64,000 nucleotides of DNA, taken from assembly GCF_027497235.1 (NCBI RefSeq), contig NZ_CP114902.1, positions 5,978,001 through 6,042,000 on the forward strand, written 5' to 3'. The notes beneath the pieces were generated by a model that was not told the origin of the DNA, ran no database searches, and saw nothing but the letters and a program-made list of their open reading frames with translations. Of the stretch, positions 24,065-33,467 are shown piece after piece. Made by a program: the position numbers and the translations under genes. Origin of the DNA: Micromonospora sp. WMMD1128. GTDB lineage: Bacteria; Actinomycetota; Actinomycetes; Mycobacteriales; Micromonosporaceae. Positions within the stretch are counted from its first letter, which is position 1. Each line of letters opens with the position of its first letter.

Positions 24065-25105
24065 TCAGCTTGTGCGGTCGGCTATGTAGTCGCAGAGGGA
24101 CTCCAGGGCGCGGCGCGCGGGAGTGTCCGGGAGCGGGGCCAGACGGGCGCGGGCGTCCTCGGCGTAGCTGCGGACCGTCTCCCGGGCCCGCTTCAGCGCC
24201 GGGGACTCGCGGAGCAGGGTGAGCGCCTCGGCGTGCAGCGCGTCGTCGACGAGCGGGCCGGTGGCCAGGATCTCCCGCAGGCGTACGCTCGCGGCGTCCA
24301 GGTCGTCGCTCGCCAGCGCGTAGAGCACCGGCAGGGTGGGCACGCCCTCCCGCAGGTCCGTGCCGGGTGTCTTGCCGGACTGCATCGACTCGCTGGCGAT
24401 GTCCAGCAGGTCGTCGGAGAGCTGGAAGGCGACGCCGATGATCTCGCCATAACCGGCCAGGGCCTCGACCTGCGCGGCGGGCGCACCGCCGAACATGCCG
24501 CCGAAGCGGGCCGAGGTGGCGATCAGCGAGCCGGTCTTCTCGGCGATCACGTGCAGATAGTGGGCGACCGGATCGGTGTCCCGCGGGCCGACCGTCTCGG
24601 CGATCTGGCCGTGCACCAGGCGGGCGAAGGTGCGCGCCTGAAGTCGTACCGCCTCCGGGCCCAGGTCGGCCGCGACGTCCGCGGCCCGGGCGAAGAGATA
24701 GTCACCGACCAGGATCGCCACCGAGTTGGTCCAGCGGGAGTTGGCGCTCGGTGCGCCCCGCCGCACGGCCGCCTCGTCCATCACGTCGTCGTGGTAGAGC
24801 GTCGCCAGGTGGGTGAGCTCCATCACCACGGCCGCCGGCACGACCTGAGCGGTGTCCGGGTCACCGAACTGGGCGCACAACGCCACCAGCAGCGGGCGGA
24901 ACCGCTTGCCGCCGGCCTCCAGCAGGTGCCGGGCCGCGTCGGTCACCAACGGGTCCGCGCTCGCCACGCTCGCCCGCAGCTCCGTCTCGACCCGGTCGAG
25001 CACGCCCAGCACGGAGGCTTCGACGCGCGGGTCGGCGAGGTGCAGGCCGAGCGCGCCGAACTGACCTGAATGCTCGCCAGCCGGGTTCACCACGTCTTCA
25101 ACCAT
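24065..25105 (-). CDS. Polyprenyl diphosphate synthase (menaquinone side chain)
   Basis: 346 aa, a long-chain trans-prenyl transferase. Both Asp-rich motifs are present: DDVMD at 106-110 and DDLLD at 231-235, with GGKRFRP at 65-71. Small residues before the first Asp-rich motif (LATLYHDD) fit a long-chain product. The enzyme condenses isopentenyl diphosphate units to make the isoprenoid tail. Its position just after nuoN, in the same block as menG, the MenJ-like reductase and mqnC, suggests the menaquinone tail as product, as for GrcC-type enzymes. Exact chain length cannot be read. Confidence 0.9.
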   Translation of the reverse strand: MVEDVVNPAGEHSGQFGALGLHLADPRVEASVLGVLDRVETELRASVASADPLVTDAARHLLEAGGKRFRPLLVALCAQFGDPDTAQVVPAAVVMELTHLATLYHDDVMDEAAVRRGAPSANSRWTNSVAILVGDYLFARAADVAADLGPEAVRLQARTFARLVHGQIAETVGPRDTDPVAHYLHVIAEKTGSLIATSARFGGMFGGAPAAQVEALAGYGEIIGVAFQLSDDLLDIASESMQSGKTPGTDLREGVPTLPVLYALASDDLDAASVRLREILATGPLVDDALHAEALTLLRESPALKRARETVRSYAEDARARLAPLPDTPARRALESLCDYIADRTS

Positions 25106-25146
25106 GCCACACCCGTTCGACAGGCCCGGTGAGGGGGATACGGACC

Positions 25147-25178
25147 GGGGGCCGGCACGCCACGGCGTGCCGGCCCCC
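25147..25178. terminator. Terminator at the end of the nuo operon
   Basis: Perfect 14-bp stem GGGGGCCGGCACGC / GCGTGCCGGCCCCC with a 4-nt loop, 18 nt after the nuoN stop and before the polyprenyl synthase gene on the same strand. Confidence 0.85.
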
Positions 25179-25195
25179 GGGTGGAACCGCCTCTG

Positions 25196-26749
25196 TCATC
25201 TGACGAATTCGGCCGCGCCCGTGGTGAGGTCGAGCAACGGGCCGGGGACCACGCCGAGAACAAGCGTGGCGAGCACGCCGATGACGAGCGCCGCCGAGGT
25301 GAGCGCGCCCGGCACGGTCACCGTCGGGGTCGCCTCACCCGGCTCGGAGAGCCACATCATCACCACGACCCGCAGGTACGGGAAGGCCAGCACCATGCTG
25401 GTGAGCACGCCCGCGATCACCAGCCAGGCCTGGTTCGCCTCCAGCGCCGGAGCGAAGACCGCGAACTTGCTGGTGAACCCGCTGGTGAGCGGGATACCGG
25501 CGAAGGCCAGCAGGATGAACGTGAAGATCGCCGCGAAGAACGGCGAGCGTCGGCCCAGCCCGGCCCAGCGGGACAGGTGGGTGGCCTCGCCGTCGGCGTC
25601 CCGCACCAGCGTCACCACGGCGAACGCGGCGAGCACCGAGAAGCCGTACGCGGCCAGGTAGAACATCGTGCCGGAGAGCCCCTCCTTGCTCGGGGCCAGC
25701 ACGCCCACCAGCAGGTAGCCGGCGTTCGCGATCGACGAGTAGGCAAGCAGCCGCTTGATGTCCGTCTGGGTCACCGCCAGCACGGCGCCGACCAGCATGG
25801 TCAGCACCGCCACCACGCCGATCACCGGGGTGAAGTCCCAGGAGGCCCCGGCGAACGCGACGTGGAACACGCGCAGCAGCGCGCCGAACGCGGCGACCTT
25901 GGTGCAGGCGGCCATGAAGCCGGTCACCGGCGTCGGCGCGCCCTGGTAGACGTCCGGCGTCCACACGTGGAACGGCGCGGCGGCGGCCTTGAACAGCAGG
26001 CCGATGGCGAGCAGCGCCATGCCGGCGAAGAGCAGCACCTGGCTGGACGCGGACTCACCGACCGCGGCGTGCACGGTGGCGAAGTCGACGCCCGCGCCAC
26101 GACCCGGGATCCCGGCCGTGAAGCCGTAGATCAGGGCGACGCCGAACAGGAAGAACGCCGAGGCGTACGCGCCGAGCAGGAAGTACTTCATCGCCGCCTC
26201 CTGGCTCAGCAGCCGCCGGCGACGGGCCAGCGCGCAGAGCAGGTAGAGCGGCAGGGAGAAGACCTCGAGCGAGATGAACATGGTCAGCAGGTCGTTCGCC
26301 GCCACGAAGATCAGCATGCCGCCGATCGCGAACGTCATCAGCGGGTAGACCTCGGTGGTCCCACCGAGCCCCTCGGCCTGCTTCCGGTCCTCCGGCGACT
26401 CGGCGGTGACCGCGGCGTGCGCCACGAACGCGCCGCCCCGCTCCACCGTGCGCTCACCGACGAGCAGCAGCGCCATCGCGGCCAGGACCAGGATGGCGCC
26501 CTGGAGGAAGAGCGTCGGCCCGTCCACCGCGAGCGCCCCGCCGGCGGTGATCAGCCGGTCGTCGGCGTTCAGGATCACCATGGTGATCGCGCCGAGCACC
26601 GCCACCAGGGCGAGCGCGAGCTGCACCGCGTTGCGCAGGCGACGCGGCACGAACGCCTCGACCAGGACGCCCAGCAGGGCGACGCCCAACATGATCAGAA
26701 TGGGAGCGAGCGCCGCGTAGTCGATCGACGGCAGCTTGAGCTCGGTCAT
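25196..26749 (-). CDS. nuoN: NADH-quinone oxidoreductase subunit N
   Basis: 517 aa, about 14 membrane helices, one of the three antiporter-like proton-pumping subunits of complex I. The conserved core YKAAAAPFHVWTPDVYQGAP-type loop is present (AAAAPFHVWTPDVYQGAP, with the preceding Lys in LLFKAAAAPFH), as is the ADIKRLLAYSSIANAGY-type motif (TDIKRLLAYSSIANAGYLL). It is the last gene of the operon; a repeat element and 64 nt separate it from nuoM. Confidence 0.95.
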   Translation of the reverse strand: MTELKLPSIDYAALAPILIMLGVALLGVLVEAFVPRRLRNAVQLALALVAVLGAITMVILNADDRLITAGGALAVDGPTLFLQGAILVLAAMALLLVGERTVERGGAFVAHAAVTAESPEDRKQAEGLGGTTEVYPLMTFAIGGMLIFVAANDLLTMFISLEVFSLPLYLLCALARRRRLLSQEAAMKYFLLGAYASAFFLFGVALIYGFTAGIPGRGAGVDFATVHAAVGESASSQVLLFAGMALLAIGLLFKAAAAPFHVWTPDVYQGAPTPVTGFMAACTKVAAFGALLRVFHVAFAGASWDFTPVIGVVAVLTMLVGAVLAVTQTDIKRLLAYSSIANAGYLLVGVLAPSKEGLSGTMFYLAAYGFSVLAAFAVVTLVRDADGEATHLSRWAGLGRRSPFFAAIFTFILLAFAGIPLTSGFTSKFAVFAPALEANQAWLVIAGVLTSMVLAFPYLRVVVMMWLSEPGEATPTVTVPGALTSAALVIGVLATLVLGVVPGPLLDLTTGAAEFVR

Positions 26750-26765
26750 TGGCAGTGCCGCCTTT

Positions 26766-26816
26766 CGTTCGCGACTGCGGGGCTCACTCGCTCCGCTCGT
26801 TCACTCCTCGCGCTCA
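26766..26816 (-). repeat. Intercistronic repeat, copy A (nuoM/nuoN)
   Basis: 51 bp on the minus strand, from the TGA stop of nuoM (TGAGCGCGAGGAGTG) to GCAGTCGCGAACG, immediately followed by AAAGG, which serves nuoN. This copy has a 6-bp longer centre than the other three (30660, 39762, 55144). Confidence 0.9.
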
Positions 26817-28346
26817 CCGGGCTGCCTCCTGGACGCTGCCGACCTCAGGGGCGGGATCGGATTTGCCGACGTCCTGCATGGTCGCCTGGACGGCGGGGTT
26901 GATGACATCGGTGACCGGCTTGGGATAGAAGCCGAGCAGCACGATCAGCGCGATCAACGGCGCCACCACCACCTTCTCGCGCAGGCTGAGGTCCCGACGC
27001 ATGCCCTCGGACTCGGCCAGCGCCGGGTTCAGCGTGCCCTGGGTGGTGCGCTGCACCATCCACAGCACGTACGCCGCCGCCAGGATGATGCCGACGGTGG
27101 CGATCACCGCGACCGGCTTGTTGACGGTGAACGTGCCGATCAGCACCAGGAACTCGGACACGAACGGCGCGGTGCCGGGCAGCGCCAGCGAGGCGAGACC
27201 GGCGAAGAAGAGCACGCCGGCCAGCACCGGCACCAGCTTGCCCGCCCCGCCGAAGTCGCTGATCAGCGACGAGCCGCGCCGGGCGATGAGCATGCCGACC
27301 ACCAGGAAGAGCAGGCCGGTGGCGAGCCCGTGGTTGAGCATGTAGAGCACCGCGCCGGTGCCGGCCTGCGTGGTGAAGGCGAAGATGCCCACGCCGATGA
27401 AGCCGAAGTGCGCGATCGAGGTGTACGACACCAGCCGCTTCAGGTCCTTCTGCCCGACCGCCAGCAACGCGGCGTAGATGATGCCGATCACGCCGAGCGC
27501 CAGCGCCCACGGCGCGAACCAGCGCGACGCCTCCGGGAACAGCGGCAGGCAGTAGCGCAGGATCCCGAACGTGCCGACCTTGTCCAGCACGCCGACGAGC
27601 AGCGCTGCCGCGCCGGCCGGAGCGGCGCCACCGGCGTCCGGCAGCCAGGTGTGGAACGGGAAGAACGGCGCCTTGATCGCGAAGGCGAGGAAGAAGCCGA
27701 GGAACAGCCAGCGGGCCGTGTTCGTGGCGAACTCCGCCTGGCTCAGCGCCTGCCAGTCGAAGGTCTTCCCGCCGACCACCCAGAGCCCGATCACCGCGGC
27801 GAGCATGAACAGACCGCCGACGAGCGAGTAGAGGAAGAACTTCACCGCCGCGTACTGCCGCTGGTGGCCGCCGTAGCTGCCGATCAGGAAGTACATCGGG
27901 ACCAGCATGACCTCGAAGAACACGTAGAACAGGAAGACGTCGGACGCGGCGAAGACGCCGATCATCGTGCACTCGAGGACGAGCAGCAGCGCGAAGTAGA
28001 CCGGCACCGAACGCTTCGACGACTCGGCGTCGTGCCACGACGCCAGGATCACCAGCGGCACCAGGATCGCGATCAGCATCAGCATGACGAGCGCGATGCC
28101 GTCGACCTCGAAGGTGAACCGCACGCCCCAGTTCGGGATCCACGCGTACGACTCGCGGAACTGGAACCGGTCACCGCCGGCGGAGAAGGCGAACCACATC
28201 ACCACCGAGAGCACAAGCACCAGCAGCGACCAGCCGAACGCCACCAGCTTGGCCAGGTCCGGCCGCTTACGTGGCAGCAGTACCACCACCAGGGCGCCGA
28301 CCAGCGGCGCCACGGTCAGCACCGAGAGGAACGGGAAGTTGGACAT
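26814..28346 (-). CDS. nuoM: NADH-quinone oxidoreductase subunit M
   Basis: 510 aa, 13-14 membrane helices, antiporter-like proton-pumping subunit of complex I. Seen motifs are FVFFEVMLVPMYFLIG-type (FYVFFEVMLVPMYFLIGSYG) carrying the key Glu, AIKAPFFPFHTWLPDA with the key Lys, and DLKRLVSYTSIAHFGF. Its stop codon is the first triplet of the intercistronic repeat that follows. nuoL lies 64 nt upstream. Confidence 0.95.
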   Translation of the reverse strand: MSNFPFLSVLTVAPLVGALVVVLLPRKRPDLAKLVAFGWSLLVLVLSVVMWFAFSAGGDRFQFRESYAWIPNWGVRFTFEVDGIALVMLMLIAILVPLVILASWHDAESSKRSVPVYFALLLVLECTMIGVFAASDVFLFYVFFEVMLVPMYFLIGSYGGHQRQYAAVKFFLYSLVGGLFMLAAVIGLWVVGGKTFDWQALSQAEFATNTARWLFLGFFLAFAIKAPFFPFHTWLPDAGGAAPAGAAALLVGVLDKVGTFGILRYCLPLFPEASRWFAPWALALGVIGIIYAALLAVGQKDLKRLVSYTSIAHFGFIGVGIFAFTTQAGTGAVLYMLNHGLATGLLFLVVGMLIARRGSSLISDFGGAGKLVPVLAGVLFFAGLASLALPGTAPFVSEFLVLIGTFTVNKPVAVIATVGIILAAAYVLWMVQRTTQGTLNPALAESEGMRRDLSLREKVVVAPLIALIVLLGFYPKPVTDVINPAVQATMQDVGKSDPAPEVGSVQEAAR

Positions 28347-28410
28347 TATTCGGCCTTACCTCCGTCGTGACTGCGTGGCCCGCCGGCGGGGGCGGCCGCG
28401 TTGAGGTCGA

Positions 28411-30336
28411 TCACGCCAGCCACCCCGCCTGCACCGCCAGGAAGGCCGCCACCACGAGCAGCGCGCCGGTCAGGATCGAGGTCGCGTACGACCGCACGAA
28501 GCCGGTCTGGAGCCGCCGGAGCCGGCCCGAGCCCCCGCCCACCGCGGCGGCGAGGCCGTTGACCAGCCCGTCGACGCCCCGGTTGTCGAGGAACACGAGC
28601 GCCCGGGTGAGGAAGATGCCCGGCTTCTCGAAGACCGCCTCGTTGAAGGCGTCCGTGTAGAGGTTCCGGCGCGCGGCGGTGACCGCCACGCCGGCCGGCT
28701 GCGGCTCGGTGGCCGTGCCGTTCCGGAACAGGAACCAGGCCAGCCCGGCGCCGAGCACCGTCACCAGGAGCGAGAGCGTGGTGATCAACCAGTGCGCGAG
28801 GACCGCCTCGTGGCCCTCCTCCTGGCCGCCCAGACCGGCGGTCGCCTCCAGCCAGTCCGGCACGGACGTGGAGAGCAGGAAGCCCGCCCCGACCGAGCCG
28901 ATCGCCAGCAGGATCAGCGGGACCGTCATCAGCTTCGGCGACTCGTGCGGGTGCTCGATGTCCTCGGTCCAGCGGGCCGGCCCGTGGAAGGTGAGCACGA
29001 AGAGCCGGGTCATGTAGAACGCGGTGAGCCCGGCGCCGATCAGCGCCGCCATGCCGAACAGCCAGGCCGTCCAGCCCTCCCGCTCGAAGGCGGCCACGAT
29101 GATCGGCTCCTTGGAGAAGAAGCCGGAGAAGGGGAACATGCCGATGATGGCCAGCCAGCCCATCATGAACGTCAGCCAGGTGACCTTCATGTACTTCGAC
29201 AGGTTGCCGAAGCGGCGGATGTCCACCTGGTCGTTCATGCCGTGCATGACCGACCCGGCGCCGAGGAACATGTTTGCCTTGAAGAAGCCGTGCGCCAGCA
29301 GGTGCACGATGGCGAGCGCGTACGCCGCCCCGCCGAGCCCGACGCCGAGGAACATGTAGCCGATCTGGCTGACCGTGGACCAGGCCAGCACCCGCTTGAT
29401 GTCGTCCTTGGCGGCGCCGATGACGCAACCCATCAGCAGGGTGAGCGCGCCGACGCTGACCACCACGAGCTGGAGCGTCTCGTTGGCCGAGAAGATCGGG
29501 TTGGAGCGGGCGATCAGGTAGACGCCGGCGGTGACCATGGTGGCCGCGTGGATGAGCGCGGAGACCGGGGTCGGGCCCTCCATCGCGTCCGGCAGCCACG
29601 CCTGGAGCGGGAACTGGCCGGACTTGCCGGCGGCGCCCAGGAGCAGCAGCAGGCCGAGCACCAGCACCGTGGTGGAGGTCAGCGAGCCGACCCCGTTGAA
29701 CACCTCGTCGTACTGGGTGGTACCGAGCTGGGCGAAGAGGACGAAGATGCCGATGGCCAGGCCGGCGTCGCCGACCCGGTTCATCAGGAACGCCTTCTTG
29801 CCGGCGGTGGCCGCGCTCGGCCGCCCGTACCAGAAGGAGATCAGCAGGTACGACGCCAGGCCGACGCCCTCCCAGCCGAAGTAGAGCATCACGTAGTTGT
29901 TGCCGAGCACCAGCAGCAGCATCGCGGCGACGAACAGGTTGAAGTAGCCGAAGAACCGCCGCCGGCCCTCGTCGTGCGCCATGTACTCCACGGCGTAGAG
30001 GTGGATCAGGAAACCCACCCCGGTGATCAGCAGGACGAACACCGCGGCCAGCGGGTCGAAGAGCAGACCGAAGTCCACCTTCAGGTCGCCGACGGTGATG
30101 AACTGCCAGAGGCTGGACTGGACCTGCTTGTTCTCCAGGCCGCGCAGCTGGAAGAAGTAGGTCAGCCCGAGCACGAACGCGGCACCGATGGCGGCCACGC
30201 CCAGCCAGTGACCCCAACGGTCCGCCCGCCTGCCGAGCAGCAGCAGGACCGCCGCGCTGACCAGCGGGATCGCCACCAGCAGCCAGACGCTGCCCAGCAG
30301 GCCATCCGCAGTAGCGAATTCCACAGTCTGTTCCAC
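28411..30336 (-). CDS. nuoL: NADH-quinone oxidoreductase subunit L
   Basis: 641 aa, the largest antiporter-like membrane subunit of complex I, about 16 helices with a C-terminal lateral helix. Motifs seen are FFGWEGVGLASYLLI-type (YFGWEGVGLASYLLISFWY), FPLQAWLPDAMEGPTPVSALIHAATMV (in part) and DDIKRVLAWSTVSQIGYM. It sits 10 nt after nuoK. It couples quinone reduction to proton translocation at the distal end of the membrane arm. Confidence 0.96.
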   Translation of the reverse strand: MEQTVEFATADGLLGSVWLLVAIPLVSAAVLLLLGRRADRWGHWLGVAAIGAAFVLGLTYFFQLRGLENKQVQSSLWQFITVGDLKVDFGLLFDPLAAVFVLLITGVGFLIHLYAVEYMAHDEGRRRFFGYFNLFVAAMLLLVLGNNYVMLYFGWEGVGLASYLLISFWYGRPSAATAGKKAFLMNRVGDAGLAIGIFVLFAQLGTTQYDEVFNGVGSLTSTTVLVLGLLLLLGAAGKSGQFPLQAWLPDAMEGPTPVSALIHAATMVTAGVYLIARSNPIFSANETLQLVVVSVGALTLLMGCVIGAAKDDIKRVLAWSTVSQIGYMFLGVGLGGAAYALAIVHLLAHGFFKANMFLGAGSVMHGMNDQVDIRRFGNLSKYMKVTWLTFMMGWLAIIGMFPFSGFFSKEPIIVAAFEREGWTAWLFGMAALIGAGLTAFYMTRLFVLTFHGPARWTEDIEHPHESPKLMTVPLILLAIGSVGAGFLLSTSVPDWLEATAGLGGQEEGHEAVLAHWLITTLSLLVTVLGAGLAWFLFRNGTATEPQPAGVAVTAARRNLYTDAFNEAVFEKPGIFLTRALVFLDNRGVDGLVNGLAAAVGGGSGRLRRLQTGFVRSYATSILTGALLVVAAFLAVQAGWLA

Positions 30337-30346
30337 CGCAGACCCC

Positions 30347-30646
30347 TCAGTACTTCAGCAGGTTGGCGTCGTCGACGCTGGCCGAGCGCCGGGTCCGGAA
30401 GATCGCCATGATGATCGCCAGCCCGACCACGACCTCGGCCGCCGCCACCACCATCACGAAGAACGCCATGATCTGGCCGTTCAGGTCACCGTTGATCCGG
30501 CTGAACGTGACCAGGGTCAGGTTGGCCGCGTTGAGCATCAGCTCGACGCACATGAACAGCACGATCGCGTTGCGCCGGACCAGCACGCCGACGGCGCCGA
30601 TGGTGAACAGCACCGCCGCGAGGATCAGGTAGTAGTCCGGCGTCAC
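30347..30646 (-). CDS. nuoK: NADH-quinone oxidoreductase subunit K
   Basis: 99 aa, three membrane helices, the standard NuoK size. The conserved Glu of helix 2 is in [14 protein letters not shown] and that of helix 3 in [14 protein letters not shown]; both lie on the central proton path of complex I. GTG start with GAAAGGA provided by the edge of the repeat element that separates it from nuoJ. Confidence 0.95.
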   Translation of the reverse strand: MTPDYYLILAAVLFTIGAVGVLVRRNAIVLFMCVELMLNAANLTLVTFSRINGDLNGQIMAFFVMVVAAAEVVVGLAIIMAIFRTRRSASVDDANLLKY

Positions 30647-30659
30647 CGTGCTGTCCTTT

Positions 30660-30704
30660 CGTTCGCGACTGCGGGGCTCCGCTTCGCTGCACTCCTCGCG
30701 CTCA
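30660..30704 (-). repeat. Intercistronic repeat, copy B (nuoJ/nuoK)
   Basis: 45 bp on the minus strand beginning with the nuoJ stop codon TGA (TGAGCGCGAGGAGTG) and ending GCAGTCGCGAACG, directly followed by the AAAGGA of nuoK. Identical to copy C apart from flanks. Confidence 0.92.
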
Positions 30705-31472
30705 CCGATCCGTACCCTTCAGCGTGGTCTCCTCGGCCGTCATCTCGCGCACCGGCATGATCTCCGAGATGCCACGGTCGGTCAGCCGGCCGTCCGGCAG
30801 GCGGGCCGGCGTGGCCACCGAGGAGGAGGTGGCGAAGACGCCCGGGCCCGGCTTCGGGCCGGGGTAGTTGCCCGGACGGAACCGCGCCTTCATGGTGGCG
30901 ACCTGGTCCATCCGGTCCTCCCTGCGCCGCTCGACGTGCGCCAGCACCATCGCGCCGACCGCGGCCGTGATCAGCAGCGCCGAGGTCAGCTCGAAGGCGA
31001 AGACGTACTTGGTGAAGAGCAGCCGGGCGATGCCCTGCACGTTGCCCTCGGCGTTGGCCTGGTCGAGCCCGGCCGCCCGCACGCCGTCGAGCGCGCGGTA
31101 GAGCCCGGTGCCGACCAGACCGGCGAAGCCGAGGCCGAGCACCACCGCGGCGACCCGCTGGCCGCGCAGCGTCTCGATCAGCGAGTCGGACGCGTCCCGG
31201 CCGACGAGCATCAGCACGAACAGGAAGAGCATCATGATCGCGCCGGTGTAGACGATGATCTGCACCATGCCGATGAACGGCCCGGCCTGGAGCACGTAGA
31301 ACACGCCCAGGCAGAGCATGGTCAGCACCAGCCAGAGCGCGGAGTGCACCGCGTTGCGGGCCCACACCATGCCGAGCGCCCCGATCAGGGCCAGCGGGGC
31401 GAGGATCCAGAAGGTGACCTCCTCACCCCCGGACACCTGGCCCGCCGCGGCGAGCACCGTAGAACTGGTCAT
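30702..31472 (-). CDS. nuoJ: NADH-quinone oxidoreductase subunit J
   Basis: 256 aa. Five membrane helices with the conserved [20 protein letters not shown] segment, which contains the pi-bulge helix of complex I. The C-terminal 70 residues are hydrophilic, longer than in enterobacterial NuoJ. The ATG overlaps the nuoI stop (ATGA). The stop codon is the first triplet of the downstream repeat. Confidence 0.95.
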   Translation of the reverse strand: MTSSTVLAAAGQVSGGEEVTFWILAPLALIGALGMVWARNAVHSALWLVLTMLCLGVFYVLQAGPFIGMVQIIVYTGAIMMLFLFVLMLVGRDASDSLIETLRGQRVAAVVLGLGFAGLVGTGLYRALDGVRAAGLDQANAEGNVQGIARLLFTKYVFAFELTSALLITAAVGAMVLAHVERRREDRMDQVATMKARFRPGNYPGPKPGPGVFATSSSVATPARLPDGRLTDRGISEIMPVREMTAEETTLKGTDR

Positions 31473-32110
31473 GCCCCTGCTCCCTTGCCCGCCTCGGACC
31501 GCTGCGCGGCCTGCTCGGCGCCGGGGAAGGTCACGCCGGGGTGCTCCTCCACCTGGTACCGGCCCGGGCCCATCGGCGAGTGCTCGGCGCCGGCCGAGGT
31601 GCCCGGGTTGGTGAGCGCGCCGACGTAGTAGTCCTTCTCGCTGTCGCCCAGCCGCATCGGGTGCGGCGGCTGCTCCATGCCTTCGAGCAGCGGCGCGAGC
31701 AGCTGCTCCTTCGTGAAGATCAGGTCCTGCCGGTTGTCCCGGGCCAGCTCGTACTCGTTGCTCATGGTCAGCGAACGGGTCGGGCAGGCCTCGATGCAGA
31801 GCCCGCAGAAGATGCACCGGGCGTAGTTGATCTGGTAGGTGCTGGCGTACCGCTCACCCGGGGAGAAGCGCTCCTCCTCGGTGTTGTCGCCGCCCTCCAC
31901 GTAGATCGCGTCGGCCGGGCAGGCCCAGGCGCACAGCTCGCAGCCGATGCACTTCTCCAGCCCGTCCGGGTGCCGGTTGAGGATGTGCCGCCCGTGGTAG
32001 CGCGGCGCCGAGACCGGCGGCTTGAACGGGTAGTCGGTGGTGACGACCTTCTTGAACATGTGCGAGAAGGTGACCCCGAAGCCCTTGAACGTTCCGGTGA
32101 TCGCGCCCAC
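31469..32110 (-). CDS. nuoI: NADH-quinone oxidoreductase subunit I
   Basis: 213 aa. Two 4Fe-4S clusters are bound by [12 protein letters not shown] (Cys54, 57, 60, 64) and [12 protein letters not shown] (Cys99, 102, 105, 109); these are clusters N6a and N6b carrying electrons toward N2. The GTG at 32110 has GGGAGG 6 nt upstream and lies 1 nt after the nuoH stop. The C-terminal 60 residues are a hydrophilic actinobacterial extension. Confidence 0.95.
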   Translation of the reverse strand: MGAITGTFKGFGVTFSHMFKKVVTTDYPFKPPVSAPRYHGRHILNRHPDGLEKCIGCELCAWACPADAIYVEGGDNTEEERFSPGERYASTYQINYARCIFCGLCIEACPTRSLTMSNEYELARDNRQDLIFTKEQLLAPLLEGMEQPPHPMRLGDSEKDYYVGALTNPGTSAGAEHSPMGPGRYQVEEHPGVTFPGAEQAAQRSEAGKGAGA

Positions 32111-32111
32111 G

Positions 32112-33467
32112 TCACACCTCCCTGGACTCGGAGCCGGCGACGACGTTCGCCGGCTCCCGCTCGGCGACCACACGCCTGGTGCGCGGGCTCGGCGGAACCT
32201 GAAGATCCATCGGTGGCAGCGGGAAGCTGCCGTACGGCCGGTTGTCCGCCTGTTCCTGCGGCGACGGCTTCGGCTGCTTCTTCCGGCTCGGCCAGAAGAG
32301 CGTGGCCAGCAGCAGCACGCCCGCGCCGATGGCGGTGACGAGCAGCCGGTCCTTCGTCTGCCAGTCCTCGATCGAGCGGAGCCCGGCGAGCACCAGGATC
32401 CAGACCAGGTTGATCGGCAGCAGCACCTTCCAGCCGAAGCGCATGAACTGGTCGTACCGGAGCCGGGGCAGCGTGCCGCGCAGCCAGACGAACACGAAGA
32501 CCAGCAGGATCACCTTGCCGAAGAACCACAGCATCGGCCACCAACCGTCGTTGGCGCCCGCCCACAGCGTGATCGGCCAGGGGGCCCGCCAGCCGCCGAG
32601 GAACAGCGTGGTGGTGACCGCGGACATGCTCACCATGGCCACGTACTCGGAGAGCATGAAGAGCGCGAACTTCAGCGAGCTGTATTCGGTCATGAAGCCG
32701 GCGACCAGCTCCGACTCCGCCTCCGGCAGGTCGAACGGCGCCCGGTTGGTCTCGCCGACCATGGAGATGAAGAAGATGATGAAGCTGGGCAGCAGCAGGA
32801 TCGCGTACCAGCCCGGGGTGGGCAGCTCGAACCCGCCGAGGCTCAGCCGGGTGCCGTCACCCTGCGCGGCGACGATCCCGCTCGTCGACATCGTGCCGGC
32901 GGTCATGAACACGGCCACGATGCTGAGCCCCATGGCGACCTCGTAGGAGATCATCTGGGCGGTGGAGCGGAGGCCGCCGAGCAGCGGGTACGTCGAGCCG
33001 GATGCCCAGCCGCCGAGCACGACGCCGTAGACGCCCATCGAGGAGCAGGCCAGGATCACCAGCACCGCCACCGGCACGTCGGTGACCTGGAGCGGCGTCC
33101 AGTGGCCGAAGATGCTCACGCTCGGGCCGAACGGGATCACCGACAGCGCGGTGACCGCGGAGATCACCGAGATGGTCGGCGCGAAGAAGAAGACCACCTT
33201 GTCGGCGGCGCGCGGGAGGATGTCCTCCTTGAACGCCATCTTCAGGCCGTCGGCGAGCGTCTGGAGCAGGCCGAACGGGCCGACCTGGTTCGGGCCGGGC
33301 CGGACCGCCATCCGGCCGACCACCCGCCGCTCGAACCAGACGCCGAGCAGCGTGGCCAGCAGGCCGAAGGCGAACGCGAAGACGATCTTCCCGAGGACCA
33401 GCCACCACGGGTCCTTGCCGAAGTCCGCAAGCGTCGGGTCCTGCGCCGCGAGGTAGACCGCGTTCAC
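32112..33467 (-). CDS. nuoH: NADH-quinone oxidoreductase subunit H
   Basis: 451 aa with eight or nine membrane helices, forming the quinone chamber. Visible signatures are [19 protein letters not shown] (after [10 protein letters not shown]) and [20 protein letters not shown], the latter with the conserved acidic residues next to the E-channel. About 75 hydrophilic C-terminal residues exceed the E. coli protein. The GTG overlaps the nuoG stop (GTGA). Confidence 0.96.
   Translation of the reverse strand: MNAVYLAAQDPTLADFGKDPWWLVLGKIVFAFAFGLLATLLGVWFERRVVGRMAVRPGPNQVGPFGLLQTLADGLKMAFKEDILPRAADKVVFFFAPTISVISAVTALSVIPFGPSVSIFGHWTPLQVTDVPVAVLVILACSSMGVYGVVLGGWASGSTYPLLGGLRSTAQMISYEVAMGLSIVAVFMTAGTMSTSGIVAAQGDGTRLSLGGFELPTPGWYAILLLPSFIIFFISMVGETNRAPFDLPEAESELVAGFMTEYSSLKFALFMLSEYVAMVSMSAVTTTLFLGGWRAPWPITLWAGANDGWWPMLWFFGKVILLVFVFVWLRGTLPRLRYDQFMRFGWKVLLPINLVWILVLAGLRSIEDWQTKDRLLVTAIGAGVLLLATLFWPSRKKQPKPSPQEQADNRPYGSFPLPPMDLQVPPSPRTRRVVAEREPANVVAGSESREV

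Noticed and set aside
26736..28370. 544-codon His/Arg/Gln-rich plus-strand frame
   Set aside because: Antisense shadow of nuoM; such frames appear opposite most of the hydrophobic nuo genes.
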